Source: JBQTKD01 sp963703165
GTDB lineage: Bacteria > Actinomycetota > Actinomycetes > Sporichthyales > Sporichthyaceae
Reading direction: 5' to 3'
Assembly: GCA_963703165.1 (NCBI GenBank)
Contig: OY969798.1
Location: 3,658,001 to 3,722,000 of the forward strand
Length of the DNA: 64,000 nucleotides
Shown here: in pieces, positions 48,655 to 56,886 of the stretch
How positions within the stretch are numbered: position 1 is the stretch's first letter
Layout: each line of letters opens with the position of its first letter
Translations under genes and position numbers: made by a program
The notes under the pieces: model-generated
The model's input: only the letters and a program-made list of their open reading frames with translations
Told to the model about the DNA's origin: nothing
The model's database searches: none

Positions 48655-49959
48655 TCAGACCGTCCGGGGCGAGCCCATGGCCCGATCGAGCATCTCGGCG
48701 ATGTCGAGGACCTGCAGCTGATCGTTGCCGGTGGCCTTGGCCGCGTCGGAGAAGCGGGAGACCTCGTAGGGGCAGCAGACCGCGAGAATGTCGGCGCCGG
48801 AGGCAGCCGCCTCACGCACCCTGCGCTCGGAGAGGCGTTCGTCGACCTTGTCGGCGTTGAACCCGTCCAGCCACATGCCGCCGCCGCCGCCGCCGCAGCA
48901 GTAGCCGTTCTCCCGGCAACGTCCCATCTCGATCAGCTCGATACCCGGGATCGCCTTGAGCAGGGTGCGCGGGGCGTCGTACTCCCCGTTGTGCCGCCCC
49001 AGGTAGCAGGGATCGTGGAAGGTGACCTTGGCCTCGATCGCCGAGGTGAACACCAACTGCTCGACCAGCGGCGCAAGCAGCTGCGTGTAGTGCAGAGCGG
49101 TGTAGACGTGCCCGTGCTTGGGGTACTCCTTGACCAACGCGTTGAAGCCGTGCGGGTCCGGGGTCACGATGCGGGTGAAGCTGTACTTGGACAACGTCGT
49201 GGTGACGTCCTCCATCAGCGACTCGAACAGACCGCGCTCCCCGGCCAGGCGCTGGGAATCCCCGAGGGTCTTCTCCTCGGCGCCGAGGATGGCGAAGTCG
49301 ATGCCGAGCGCCGTCATCACGCGGCTGAAGGCCTGAGCGGCCTCCATCCCGCGGGGGTGGTAGCTCCAGTAGTCCTCGACGTAGAAGAGCACGTCGACCG
49401 GCGTCGGGTCCTTGGGAAGTTCGCGCACGGGGACCCCGGCGTCCTTGGCCCAGGCAGCGCGCCGGCGGGGGTTCGCCCCCATCGCGTTTCCCTGGCGGAA
49501 GGTCGCCTCGAACACCGTCTGCAGCTCGGCGGGGACGTGCCCACGGCTGATCGCCTCCTCGCGCACGGCGGGCATCATCTGGATCATGTCCACCTCCTTG
49601 GGGCAGACCCGGAGGCAGTTCCCGCAGGTGGTGCACATCCACAGTTCGTCGCTGGCGATCAGGTCGCCCCCGGTCTGCACCAGGCGGTGCAGCTTGCGTG
49701 GCCCGTACTCGCTCACGACGTTCACCGGGCATACCGGTTCGCACTTGCCGCAGCCGTAGCACCACTCCAGGGACTCCGCGCCGGGGAGCGTGGCGAGCTC
49801 GTCGAAGCCTTCCGGCCCGGACTCGGTGATCACCCGGGATCCCAGCATCCGGTTCCACATCCCGGGGAGTTCCACCGTGCGCCCACTGATCGTCGAGGCG
49901 ACCTCGACGAGGTCGAACTCCACGGCGGTCGGCGAGATCTTGCGTCCTCCGGCAGGCAT
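48655..49959 (-). CDS. Fused HdrC-HdrB-like subunit (sHdrB3 or C2B2 type)
   Basis: 434 residues: two [4Fe-4S] motifs (C67, C70, C73, C77 and C109, C112, C115, C119), then two CCG domains (FHDPCYLGRHNGEYDAPRT ... NGYCCGGGGGGMWLDG) that bind noncubane clusters in HdrB. No membrane helix, so a soluble HdrD-type fusion. In type I sHdr loci HdrC2 and HdrB2 are separate; type II loci, as I recall, have HdrB3 with EtfAB instead, which fits this cluster. Confidence 0.88.
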   Translation of the reverse strand: MPAGGRKISPTAVEFDLVEVASTISGRTVELPGMWNRMLGSRVITESGPEGFDELATLPGAESLEWCYGCGKCEPVCPVNVVSEYGPRKLHRLVQTGGDLIASDELWMCTTCGNCLRVCPKEVDMIQMMPAVREEAISRGHVPAELQTVFEATFRQGNAMGANPRRRAAWAKDAGVPVRELPKDPTPVDVLFYVEDYWSYHPRGMEAAQAFSRVMTALGIDFAILGAEEKTLGDSQRLAGERGLFESLMEDVTTTLSKYSFTRIVTPDPHGFNALVKEYPKHGHVYTALHYTQLLAPLVEQLVFTSAIEAKVTFHDPCYLGRHNGEYDAPRTLLKAIPGIELIEMGRCRENGYCCGGGGGGMWLDGFNADKVDERLSERRVREAAASGADILAVCCPYEVSRFSDAAKATGNDQLQVLDIAEMLDRAMGSPRTV

Positions 49960-49962
49960 GTG

Positions 49963-50724
49963 TCAGTTCTCCCTCTGCGCAGGTGCGCGTCGGTGGACGC
50001 CGAGGAGCCGGCGGGTGAGTTGCGGGAGCGGGGGGACGAGGTTGGTGAACTCCTGGGTCAGGCGCATCCGCAGCATCGTGTGCATGTAGACGCCGTAAAC
50101 GGCAGCGAGGTATACGTCGGTGCCGAACTCGGGCTCGCCGCGGCCGTGGTGAGCGAAGGTGGTGAATCCCGCGGCGTGGCCGGTTTCGGAGACGAACGCC
50201 AGCGCCCGCCCGACCCGCAGGTAGGTCAACCCGCGGCTCTCGCCCTCGAGGTCGACCTCATCCATCGTGACCAGCCGCAGGGCACCGGTCTCGGTGTCCG
50301 GGTCCCACATCCAGCGGCTCCACAGCCAGTACCGCTCGGGGTCGAGGAAATGCAGCAGCTCACCGGGAAGGTCGGCGGCGACCGCTGGACAGCCGGCGAT
50401 CAACGAGCAGAAGGCGTCGAACCGGACGGCGAGGGGGTCCGGGCCGTCGAGCAGGTCGGCGATTCCGCGGGCGAACTCGCGGTGATCGAGCACCGCCAGC
50501 AGCTTGTCGACATGCCGACGGGCGCAGAACACCCACCCGAGCAGCTCCCGGATCTCCTCGAGCCCCATCCGGGCGGGATCGGCTCCGGCGGCACGGCGCA
50601 TGGCTGCGGACTTGTCCGCGACCTCGCCGGCGATCAGCGCCAGGTCCTCGCGCGTGGTCATCGCCAGGACCTGCCCCAGGAACTCTGACGCGGTCGGGGT
50701 ATCGACGATCTGACCAGCACTCAT
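49963..50724 (-). CDS. sHdr-cluster conserved hypothetical protein (Hyp)
   Basis: 253 residues, soluble, rich in aromatic residues (LLHFLDPERYWLWSRWMWDPDTETGALRLVT). It occupies the place directly after hdrA where sHdr loci carry their conserved gene of unknown function (Hyp), and length and position agree. Three Cys (VFCARR, AFCSLIAGC) are visible. Structural subunit role is assumed only. Confidence 0.8.
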   Translation of the reverse strand: MSAGQIVDTPTASEFLGQVLAMTTREDLALIAGEVADKSAAMRRAAGADPARMGLEEIRELLGWVFCARRHVDKLLAVLDHREFARGIADLLDGPDPLAVRFDAFCSLIAGCPAVAADLPGELLHFLDPERYWLWSRWMWDPDTETGALRLVTMDEVDLEGESRGLTYLRVGRALAFVSETGHAAGFTTFAHHGRGEPEFGTDVYLAAVYGVYMHTMLRMRLTQEFTNLVPPLPQLTRRLLGVHRRAPAQREN

Positions 50725-50728
50725 GTCA

Positions 50729-51793
50729 TCATCCCGCTACCGCGGCGGCACGGCCGAGCGCGAACGAGGCTGCCTTCATGGCGGCGTTCGCTGCCGAGGA
50801 CACCGTGTCCTCCAGGTCGGCGGGTCCCAGGGCCGCGCCGCACGCGAAGATGCCGGCCCTGCTGGTGGACACCGGGTCCAGCGGCGCTCCGACGGCCTCG
50901 ATGAAGCCGAACCGGTTCGGCTGGATGGACAGCACGCGGGTCGCATCGCGGGTGCCGCGGGAGGGCTCCATACCGACCGAGAGGACGACCATGTCCATCT
51001 CCAGTTCCATGGGTCGGCCCATGGTGGTGTCCTCGCCGCGGACGATGAGCTTGTCGCCCTTGCGCAGCACCTCGCTGATCACGCCCTTGATGTACTGGAC
51101 GCGGTGCTTCTCCTGGGCCTTCCAATAGATCTCGTTCTCCCAGTAGCCGTACATCCGCATGTCGATGTAGAAGATGTAGACCTTGCAGTCGGGTTCGAGT
51201 TCGCGGACCTCGATGGCCTCCTTCGAGGCGACTCCGCAACACACCTTGGAGCAGTACTCGTTGCCGATGTGCCGGTCGCGACTCCCGACGCATTGCACGA
51301 AGCACAGCCGCTTCGGCGCTTCGCCGTTGGAGGGCCGACGGACCTCGTGCACCTTGAGCATGGCCTCGAGGTCCTGCAGGCAGATGACGTCCTCGAACTC
51401 GTAGTAGCCGTAGGACTGCGTCTCCCGGCCCGGGTCGAAGTGCTGGAATCCGGTGGCCACGACGATCGAGGTGCAGTCGATGACGGAAGCACCGTCAGGT
51501 CCGGAGACGGTGAGCCGGAACGCACCGGCCTCGCCCTCCAGGGCGGTGGGTCGGGTGTTGCACCGCACGTCCGCGAGCGGGTTCGAGGTGACCGCCTCGG
51601 CCATCCGGTTCATCATCGGTTCGGCAGGTTCCCCGTGCGGGGTCAACCCGGCGTAGTTCTCCCGGATAGGGGTTCCGCCGAGGACCGCGTCCTGCTCCAG
51701 CAGGACCACTGGGACACCGATCTCGGCGATGCCGGCGGCGGCGCGCAGGCCGCCGGGGCCTCCGCCGATGACGACCACGGTTCCTGCGCTCAC
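50729..51793 (-). CDS. HdrA-like FAD/Fe-S subunit (sHdrA)
   Basis: 354 residues: Rossmann FAD motif VVVIGGGPGGLRAA at the N-terminus, VVATGFQHFDPG, then a Cys-rich block (CFVQCVGSRDRHIGNEYCSKVCCG) for the HdrA iron-sulfur cluster, and C-terminal IFACGAALGPADLEDTVSSA. Shorter than methanogen HdrA, lacking extra ferredoxin domains, as usual for sHdrA. Core of the sHdr complex. 87 bp separate its start from the hdrB stop, the largest gap in the operon. Confidence 0.92.
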   Translation of the reverse strand: MSAGTVVVIGGGPGGLRAAAGIAEIGVPVVLLEQDAVLGGTPIRENYAGLTPHGEPAEPMMNRMAEAVTSNPLADVRCNTRPTALEGEAGAFRLTVSGPDGASVIDCTSIVVATGFQHFDPGRETQSYGYYEFEDVICLQDLEAMLKVHEVRRPSNGEAPKRLCFVQCVGSRDRHIGNEYCSKVCCGVASKEAIEVRELEPDCKVYIFYIDMRMYGYWENEIYWKAQEKHRVQYIKGVISEVLRKGDKLIVRGEDTTMGRPMELEMDMVVLSVGMEPSRGTRDATRVLSIQPNRFGFIEAVGAPLDPVSTSRAGIFACGAALGPADLEDTVSSAANAAMKAASFALGRAAAVAG

Positions 51794-51880
51794 GGGGCTA
51801 CCCCAGGGTGTGTTCGGCCGACCGAGCGGCGGGCGCCGTTCGATGGTGTGTCCGGTGCGATGGAGCCGCGGGTGGGACCG

Positions 51881-53062
51881 CTAGTCCATGTCCTCCCACT
51901 CGAGGTACTTCTTCTCACCGCGCTCGAGCCGTTTCAGGCCTTCCTCGAACTCGGCCCAGGCCTGATCGTGATCGATGCCCATCTTTTCGAGCATCGGCTT
52001 GTAGTTGGCCGAGTGCCAGTGCAGCTGAACCACCTTGAACGGGTGCGCACCCATCGCCAGGGCTGCGAACTGAGCCTCACTCAGAACCGCGACGCCGACG
52101 TTGCGGTCGTGCGCCTGTGCTGCGAACTGGCTCTTGTCCAGCGTCGTCACACAGCCCGTGTCGTGGGTGAGGACGACGTCCGGGTCGGCCTCTTCCTTCA
52201 TCCGCTCGATCTTGCGCAACGTCGCGAACGAGCGGGTGAAGTCGCGCTGGACGAGGATGTGACGGAACCCGAAACCGCAGCAGTCGAACCAGGTCGAGTA
52301 ATCCTTGACCTCGGCGCCGAGAGCCTCGGCCAAGCCGGTCACAACGGCCGTTCGCTGCCCGCCGTAGACGTCCGGGTCATAGATGGCGTCGCCCTCGACC
52401 AGCTTGTAGTAGTGACAGGCCGGGTGGACCGTGACCTTGATGGTGGACATGTCGCGGACCTGCTTCGCCGCGATCTCGTGCCGCAGCGCGTAGAACCATT
52501 CCGAGTAATGCATGATCTCCTCGGGCAGCACGAGCTGCTTCCCGAGTTTCTCCATGACCTTGCGAACGTCCGCTCGCAACTCCGGGTGATGGATCAGTTC
52601 GCTGCGGACCTCCTTGTAATGCCCGTAAGAGGTTCCGCAATGGATCATGGGGAAGTAGCCGGTCTCGTTCGCGGCGGCGAAGTTCCGCACGGCGACGCAG
52701 GCCTGGGCGGCCGCATTGGAGGTCGCGCTGGCGTAGTAGTTCCACGCCGTGCAGGAGGTCTGGTCCTTCGGGTCCTCGTAGTCATAGCCGAGCTTGCGCA
52801 TCACCCAGAAGATCGAGGTGGAGTAGCCGGGGATGTGGCCGCACTGCCCGCACGACTTGTGATGCCAGAGGTGACCCTTCTGGATCCGCTTCGGGCGCCC
52901 GTATTTCGTCGGGCACTCGACCACGTCACCGGTGATCTTCTGGACCACGATCTCCCCGGAGGCCTCCAGTGCGGCAAGCGCCTCCTGGAAGTCGGGATAG
53001 CGCTCGTTGTCGCGGGTGAAGTTCGCCTTCTTCGTCCGCAGGGCTTCGATCGGGATGCTCAT
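51881..53062 (-). CDS. HdrB-like subunit (sHdrB1)
   Basis: 393 residues with CCG-type motifs: HKSCGQCGHIPGYS (N-terminal), TVHPACHYYKL, WFDCCGFGFRHILVQRDF and LTHDTGCVTTLDK. The cysteines should bind the noncubane [4Fe-4S] pair that acts on disulfides or persulfides in Hdr. ATG 53062 overlaps the hdrC stop by four bases. Confidence 0.9.
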   Translation of the reverse strand: MSIPIEALRTKKANFTRDNERYPDFQEALAALEASGEIVVQKITGDVVECPTKYGRPKRIQKGHLWHHKSCGQCGHIPGYSTSIFWVMRKLGYDYEDPKDQTSCTAWNYYASATSNAAAQACVAVRNFAAANETGYFPMIHCGTSYGHYKEVRSELIHHPELRADVRKVMEKLGKQLVLPEEIMHYSEWFYALRHEIAAKQVRDMSTIKVTVHPACHYYKLVEGDAIYDPDVYGGQRTAVVTGLAEALGAEVKDYSTWFDCCGFGFRHILVQRDFTRSFATLRKIERMKEEADPDVVLTHDTGCVTTLDKSQFAAQAHDRNVGVAVLSEAQFAALAMGAHPFKVVQLHWHSANYKPMLEKMGIDHDQAWAEFEEGLKRLERGEKKYLEWEDMD

Positions 53063-53775
53063 AGTGCGATCCCCTCGTCTTCCAGACGTTCTTCCATGAT
53101 TTCTTGGAGGATGGAGTGCAGCCCGCGGTCGATCTCGGCGATCATGTCCAGCGCACCGGTGTTCATCCAGATCAGGTAGAGCTCGACGAGCGTGCGCTCG
53201 GCGATCTCCCACCCGGTCGAGGTGGTGTGCAGGGTCTCCGAGGGCAGGGCGCGTCGCCACAGGTCGAGGTTGTCCGAGACGTCCCCCGTCTCCGGGCCCC
53301 AGTCGGGGAACGCGTCGCGTTGCAGCATGTCGGGGGAGACCTGAGTGCCCGTCGACATGATCTTGTAGATGATCCGGGAGTACCCGCCGAGCGCTTCCTT
53401 CGCGGAGGCCAGCCCGTTGTTGATGGCCACTTCGCGCATGATGGTGATGACGCCGCCGGGGTTGTTCCCCCGCGGGCACTTCAGACAGGAGAAGCATTGG
53501 GAGCACTCCCAGATGTCCTCCTGCATCTGCTGGTAGATCAGCTCGACGTCCTCCCGTGCAGCGGCCTGCGCGATGCGTCGCGGGGAGAAGTCGTAGAACT
53601 TCGCCGACGGGCACACGGCGACGCAGATCCCGCACTCGTAGCAGCCGTAGAGGTAGTCGTTGTAGCGGAGGTCGCCCTTGACCTCGTCGAACAACCGCAC
53701 CTTCTCCTCGATCGCGACGTCGGGGTAGCCCGCGACGTGTTGGCGCTTGAGGATCGGCGAACCGAGCTCGGCCAT
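53059..53775 (-). CDS. HdrC-like Fe-S subunit (sHdrC1)
   Basis: 238 residues, two ferredoxin motifs: C45, C48, C51, C55 (GCYECGICVAVCP) and C91, C94, C97, C100 (CSQCFSCLKCP). In the second the last spacing is CxxC instead of the usual CxxxC, so the cluster geometry may differ. Soluble. Overlaps the DsrE stop by one base (ATG 53775). Confidence 0.9.
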   Translation of the reverse strand: MAELGSPILKRQHVAGYPDVAIEEKVRLFDEVKGDLRYNDYLYGCYECGICVAVCPSAKFYDFSPRRIAQAAAREDVELIYQQMQEDIWECSQCFSCLKCPRGNNPGGVITIMREVAINNGLASAKEALGGYSRIIYKIMSTGTQVSPDMLQRDAFPDWGPETGDVSDNLDLWRRALPSETLHTTSTGWEIAERTLVELYLIWMNTGALDMIAEIDRGLHSILQEIMEERLEDEGIAL

Positions 53776-54158
53776 CAGAAGCTCACGACTGCATCGGCCT
53801 CGACGGCCAGGTCGTTGAAGGCGGCCCCTCCGATCATCTCCACCCCGTCGATGAGCATGTCGAGGGAGAGGTCGTTGAGGTCCAGGCTGGGCTGGCAGAC
53901 CAGCAGTCGAACACCGAGCGCGGTGGCCTGGTTGATGAAGTAGCTCAGCGGCTGCCCGTGCTCGCCCTTGGGACCAATCTTGTCCACGACGTCGCGCTGC
54001 AACAGGGTCGCTCCGTACATCGTGAAATAGACCATGACCTCGGCCTCCATCGCCGCCGCCGAGGCGGCGAGGAAGAACGGGGTGGCGCAACGGCCCGGAT
54101 CGTCAGCCCCGTGCGTCTGCACATAGAGGACCTTGGACTCACCCTCACCGGTCCACAT
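53775..54158 (-). CDS. dsrE: DsrE-family sulfurtransferase (DsrE3-like)
   Basis: 127 residues, DsrE fold: VLYVQTHGADDPGRCATPFFLAASAAAMEAEVMVYFTMYGA and LGVRLLVCQPSLDLN. Cysteines C24 and C88; C88 in LLVCQPS aligns with the persulfide Cys of DsrE-type carriers. Directly follows tusA (6 bp), the pair usual in sHdr clusters where they hand sulfane sulfur to LbpA/sHdr. Confidence 0.9.
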   Translation of the reverse strand: MWTGEGESKVLYVQTHGADDPGRCATPFFLAASAAAMEAEVMVYFTMYGATLLQRDVVDKIGPKGEHGQPLSYFINQATALGVRLLVCQPSLDLNDLSLDMLIDGVEMIGGAAFNDLAVEADAVVSF

Positions 54159-54164
54159 GCCCGA

Positions 54165-54413
54165 TCACTTGGCCTTGCGCAGGAGTACCCGGAAGACCTG
54201 GTCGATCTTCTCGATGCTGATCAGCTCGTTGCCGGTGCGCCGCGCCCAGGCGGCCATGTCCGGTTCTACCCCGGGGTCGCTGGCGAGCAGCTCCAGGACC
54301 TCACCCATCGGGATCTCTTTCATCGCCTGGGCCGTCTTGATCACCGGCAGCGGGCACTGCAGACCGATGCAGTCCAGCGATTTCACGGGCGTGTCCGTCA
54401 CCGTCGACCCCAA
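54165..54413 (-). CDS. tusA: TusA sulfur carrier protein
   Basis: 82 residues, SirA/TusA fold with DCIGLQCPLPVIKT; C20 is the catalytic Cys of the CPxP motif (C15 precedes it). Binds sulfane sulfur as persulfide and delivers it in the cytosol. First gene of the minus-strand sulfur operon. Confidence 0.95.
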   Translation of the reverse strand: MGSTVTDTPVKSLDCIGLQCPLPVIKTAQAMKEIPMGEVLELLASDPGVEPDMAAWARRTGNELISIEKIDQVFRVLLRKAK

Positions 54414-54517
54414 TCGTGCGGGCGGAAAAGTACGTACCTAGCTCTATGCGTAGGTTGGTATGTAGTGGGATTGTGTGTCAAGTCACATCCCCCTAAATGT
54501 GCGGACAAATCCTTCGA
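54414..54517 (-). promoter_or_regulatory. Promoter/operator region of the sulfur operon
   Basis: Divergent intergenic region. On the minus strand TTGACA (54,481-54,476) could be a -35, with TACCAA 15 bases on as a weak -10. A dyad ACCTA (54,436-54,440) / TAGGT (54,451-54,455) and the word ACATTTAGGG (plus-strand 54,491-54,500), shared with the arsR upstream region, are operator candidates. Confidence 0.4.
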
Positions 54518-54910
54518 ATGACGATCAGAGACGCTCGCTGCGACCTGTGCGGCGCCCAGGTGGTCGGACTCGCCGCCCCGGGCGAAGGCGCCGCGGGGCA
54601 GGGAATCCGGTTCACCTACCACCCGGGTGACCCGCGGATGCGCGATGACGCGGGCATGCTCTGCTGGCAGTGCTGGGGCCCGTGGTCGGCCGAACTGGGT
54701 GAACCCAGGGAGCGGGCGTGTGCCCGGTGCGCGGTGTCGTTGACGCGGCGCAGCAGTCTGCATCTGCGCCGCCTGGATGCCCCCGGCACCGGGTGGCAGC
54801 TGTGTGCGCGACATGCCGCGGAGATCTTGAACTCGTTGCGCACGGTGGATCCCAAGCTCGACCCGGAAACATTCCGGCTGCCGCTCGATCGGGAGAGATC
54901 CGATGCCTGA
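54518..54910 (+). CDS. Zinc-ribbon-like Cys-rich protein
   Basis: 130 residues with paired Cys motifs CDLCG, CWQC, CARC and a CARH, likely binding two zinc ions or an Fe-S cluster. ATG at 54518; an ATG at 54497 would add seven residues. Divergent from the sulfur operon and overlapping the MIP18-type gene by eight bases, so it is likely co-regulated. No family name recognised. Confidence 0.65.
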   Translation: MTIRDARCDLCGAQVVGLAAPGEGAAGQGIRFTYHPGDPRMRDDAGMLCWQCWGPWSAELGEPRERACARCAVSLTRRSSLHLRRLDAPGTGWQLCARHAAEILNSLRTVDPKLDPETFRLPLDRERSDA

Positions 54911-55220
54911 CGGTGAAGTGACGCCAGGTCAGGTGTGGGAGGCGCTGCACGACGTGATCGACCCCGAGCTGGGGATCAACATCGTCGACCTCGGACTGGT
55001 CTACGGCGTGCAGCTCGAGAACGGGATCGCACTGCTCGACATCACGCTGACCTCTGCTGCCTGCCCGCTCACGGACGAAATCGAGGGCCAGGTGTTCCAG
55101 GTGCTGGACGGGCTGGTGCCCGACCATGCGATCACCTGGGTGTGGATGCCGCCCTGGTCGCCCGAGAAGATCACGCCCGAAGGCCGGGAGCAGGCCCGCG
55201 CGATCGGGCTCGCCGTGTGA
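54903..55220 (+). CDS. MIP18/DUF59 (SufT/PaaD-like) Fe-S assembly factor
   Basis: 105 residues, DUF59 fold: DVIDPELGINIVDLGLVYGV and LTLTSAACPLTDEIEGQV with the reactive Cys in AACPLT. Proteins of this family help deliver Fe-S clusters. Next to an operon with eight or more Fe-S proteins, a maturation role for sHdr is plausible (inference). Confidence 0.88.
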   Translation: MPDGEVTPGQVWEALHDVIDPELGINIVDLGLVYGVQLENGIALLDITLTSAACPLTDEIEGQVFQVLDGLVPDHAITWVWMPPWSPEKITPEGREQARAIGLAV

Positions 55221-55849
55221 ACCCCCCGCGGGAAGGTGTCGCGCGGGTCTGCCTCGGGGCCGCAGCGCGAGCCGCCGGACGCGGCGGTGGCGGACCTCGG
55301 CGCGAACTGTTGGCGGGGCTCGCCGGCACGGTGTGCGAGGTAGGTGCCGGTCCCGGCCCGACGTTTCGGTACTACCCGGCGGGCGTGGAGCGCTTGATCG
55401 CCGTCGAACCGGATCCGAGGCTGCGGTCCTTCGCATGGAATGCGGCGGCTCATGCCCCGGTAGCGGTCCAGATCCGCGAGGGGGTCGCGGATCACCTGCC
55501 GGTGGGCGATGGGGAGTGCGACGCGGTCGTGTTCTCTCTGGTGCTGTGCTGCGTCCCGAATCTGACCTCGGCGATCGATGAGGCGTTGCGCGTGCTGCGG
55601 CCTGGCGGTGAGGTCCGCTTCTACGAGCACATCCGCTCAGCGCGCCCGCTGATCGCCCGCGTGGAAGACGCGCTGACGCCGTGTTGGTCCCGGCTGGCCG
55701 GGGGCTGCCATCCCAATCGAGAACCAGTGGCCGCGCTGTCCAGCGCCGGATTCGAGCGAGTTGTGGTGCGCCGGCTGCCGTTCAGCCCGGCGCGCGGACT
55801 GCCGTCATTCGCACACGTCATCGGTCGGGGAGAATCGCCCGATCGGTGA
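55217..55849 (+). CDS. Class I SAM-dependent methyltransferase
   Basis: 210 residues: motif I VCEVGAGPGPTFRYYP, motif II IAVEPDPRLRSFA, then DAVVFSLVLCCVPNLTSAIDEALRVLRPGGEVRFYEHIRS, similar to UbiE/METTL7-type methyltransferases. METTL7-like enzymes methylate thiols, so volatile-sulfur chemistry is possible but unproven. GTG overlaps the DUF59 stop. Confidence 0.88.
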   Translation: MNPPREGVARVCLGAAARAAGRGGGGPRRELLAGLAGTVCEVGAGPGPTFRYYPAGVERLIAVEPDPRLRSFAWNAAAHAPVAVQIREGVADHLPVGDGECDAVVFSLVLCCVPNLTSAIDEALRVLRPGGEVRFYEHIRSARPLIARVEDALTPCWSRLAGGCHPNREPVAALSSAGFERVVVRRLPFSPARGLPSFAHVIGRGESPDR

Positions 55850-55873
55850 GCCGCTCGCCCGGCGGTCGGAGGC

Positions 55874-56173
55874 TTACCGGTAGCTGTCGGCCCCGACGTT
55901 GACGATCGGACTGGTCGGTGCGTCGCTGGCGATCACGGTCATCAGGTTCGCGGCGAACGCTGCGCGGCGCTCACCGTCCAGGTTCACCGCCGAGGCGCCT
56001 TCACCCTCGGAGAGCTGTTGCAGGGCCATGCGCACCATGCCGACGGCGTCCTCGACGATCTTCGCGCGCCCCGCCACGATCGCGGCGGCCTGTTGGCGGC
56101 GCAGCATCGCCTCGGCGATATCGGCGCTGTACCTGTCGTTGATGTGCAGCAGCTCGCGACCGCGCGCCGTGGG
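55874..56173 (-). pseudogene. 3' remnant of an SPFH/Band-7 protein
   Basis: The last about 95 codons of an SPFH-domain protein: RELLHINDRYSADIAEAMLRRQQAAAIVAGRAKIVEDAVGMVRMALQQL ... ERRAAFAANLMTVIASD. Upstream sequence no longer encodes the SPFH domain and merges with the end of the TetR gene, so it is a truncated relic. Confidence 0.7.
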
Positions 56174-56175
56174 CG

Positions 56176-56802
56176 TCAGCCGATCTTGCGCACCAGCGCC
56201 CGCACCCCACCGAGCATGCGCTCGGCACCCTCCGGGTCGGCGGTTGCGCGCGCCGTGGCTCCGAGTACGCCTGCAAGGATCGCCGAAGCGAGCTCGTCGG
56301 CTCGCAACGGCAGAGCCTCGCCCCGCCGACGGGCCCGAGCGACGGTCCCCCGGATCGCGGCTTCCATCCGGAGAAGGTGACGCTGCGTCAGTTGTGCGAC
56401 GTCCGGGTCGTCGTTGATCCGATCGCACAATGTGGTGACCACCAGGCAGCCGGCCGGCGCATCGCCCGGCGCGAACTGCGCCTGCACCCTGTCGAGAAAT
56501 CCCTCGAGGTCGGCGCGGCCCGCTGTGCCCTTCTCCAGGGGACAGAGGATGGCGTCGGTCAACTCCAGATAGCGAGTCAGGGCGGCCAGGAATGTGTCGT
56601 GCTTGGTGCCGAAGGTCCGATACAGGCTGGAGGAGGACAGGCCGGTGGCTTCGAGCATCGCCTCCTGCGTGGCCGCGTCGTAGCCCTGCCGGCGGAACAG
56701 TGTCAGCAGGCGGTCCAACGCGACGGAGCGATCGAAGGCCGGCGGTCGTCCGCGGCGCGGGCGCGCCTCGGCCTCGGACGAAGCCGTGCCTCCGGTTGCC
56801 AT
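56176..56802 (-). CDS. TetR family regulator
   Basis: 208 residues, TetR/AcrR: RRGRPPAFDRSVALDRLLTLFRRQGYDAATQEAMLEATGLSSSSLYRTFGTKHDTFLAAL (residues about 17-75), ligand domain with GCLVVTTLCD. Divergent from the CMD-SDR pair, with 84 bp between starts, so it probably represses them and itself. Confidence 0.92.
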   Translation of the reverse strand: MATGGTASSEAEARPRRGRPPAFDRSVALDRLLTLFRRQGYDAATQEAMLEATGLSSSSLYRTFGTKHDTFLAALTRYLELTDAILCPLEKGTAGRADLEGFLDRVQAQFAPGDAPAGCLVVTTLCDRINDDPDVAQLTQRHLLRMEAAIRGTVARARRRGEALPLRADELASAILAGVLGATARATADPEGAERMLGGVRALVRKIG

Positions 56803-56886
56803 GGGAGTGAGACTACTCCATAATCGCCGCACATCGGAGTCGAACCACTCATAAAGGCAAGTCTCACCCCTGAACCGGAGGTCGCT

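Noticed and set aside
48631..50688. Plus-strand 685-codon frame opposite the HdrCB and Hyp genes
   Set aside because: Antisense shadow with no recognisable motif.
50723..53179. Plus-strand 818-codon frame opposite hdrA and hdrB
   Set aside because: Antisense shadow; all conserved Cys motifs are on the minus strand.
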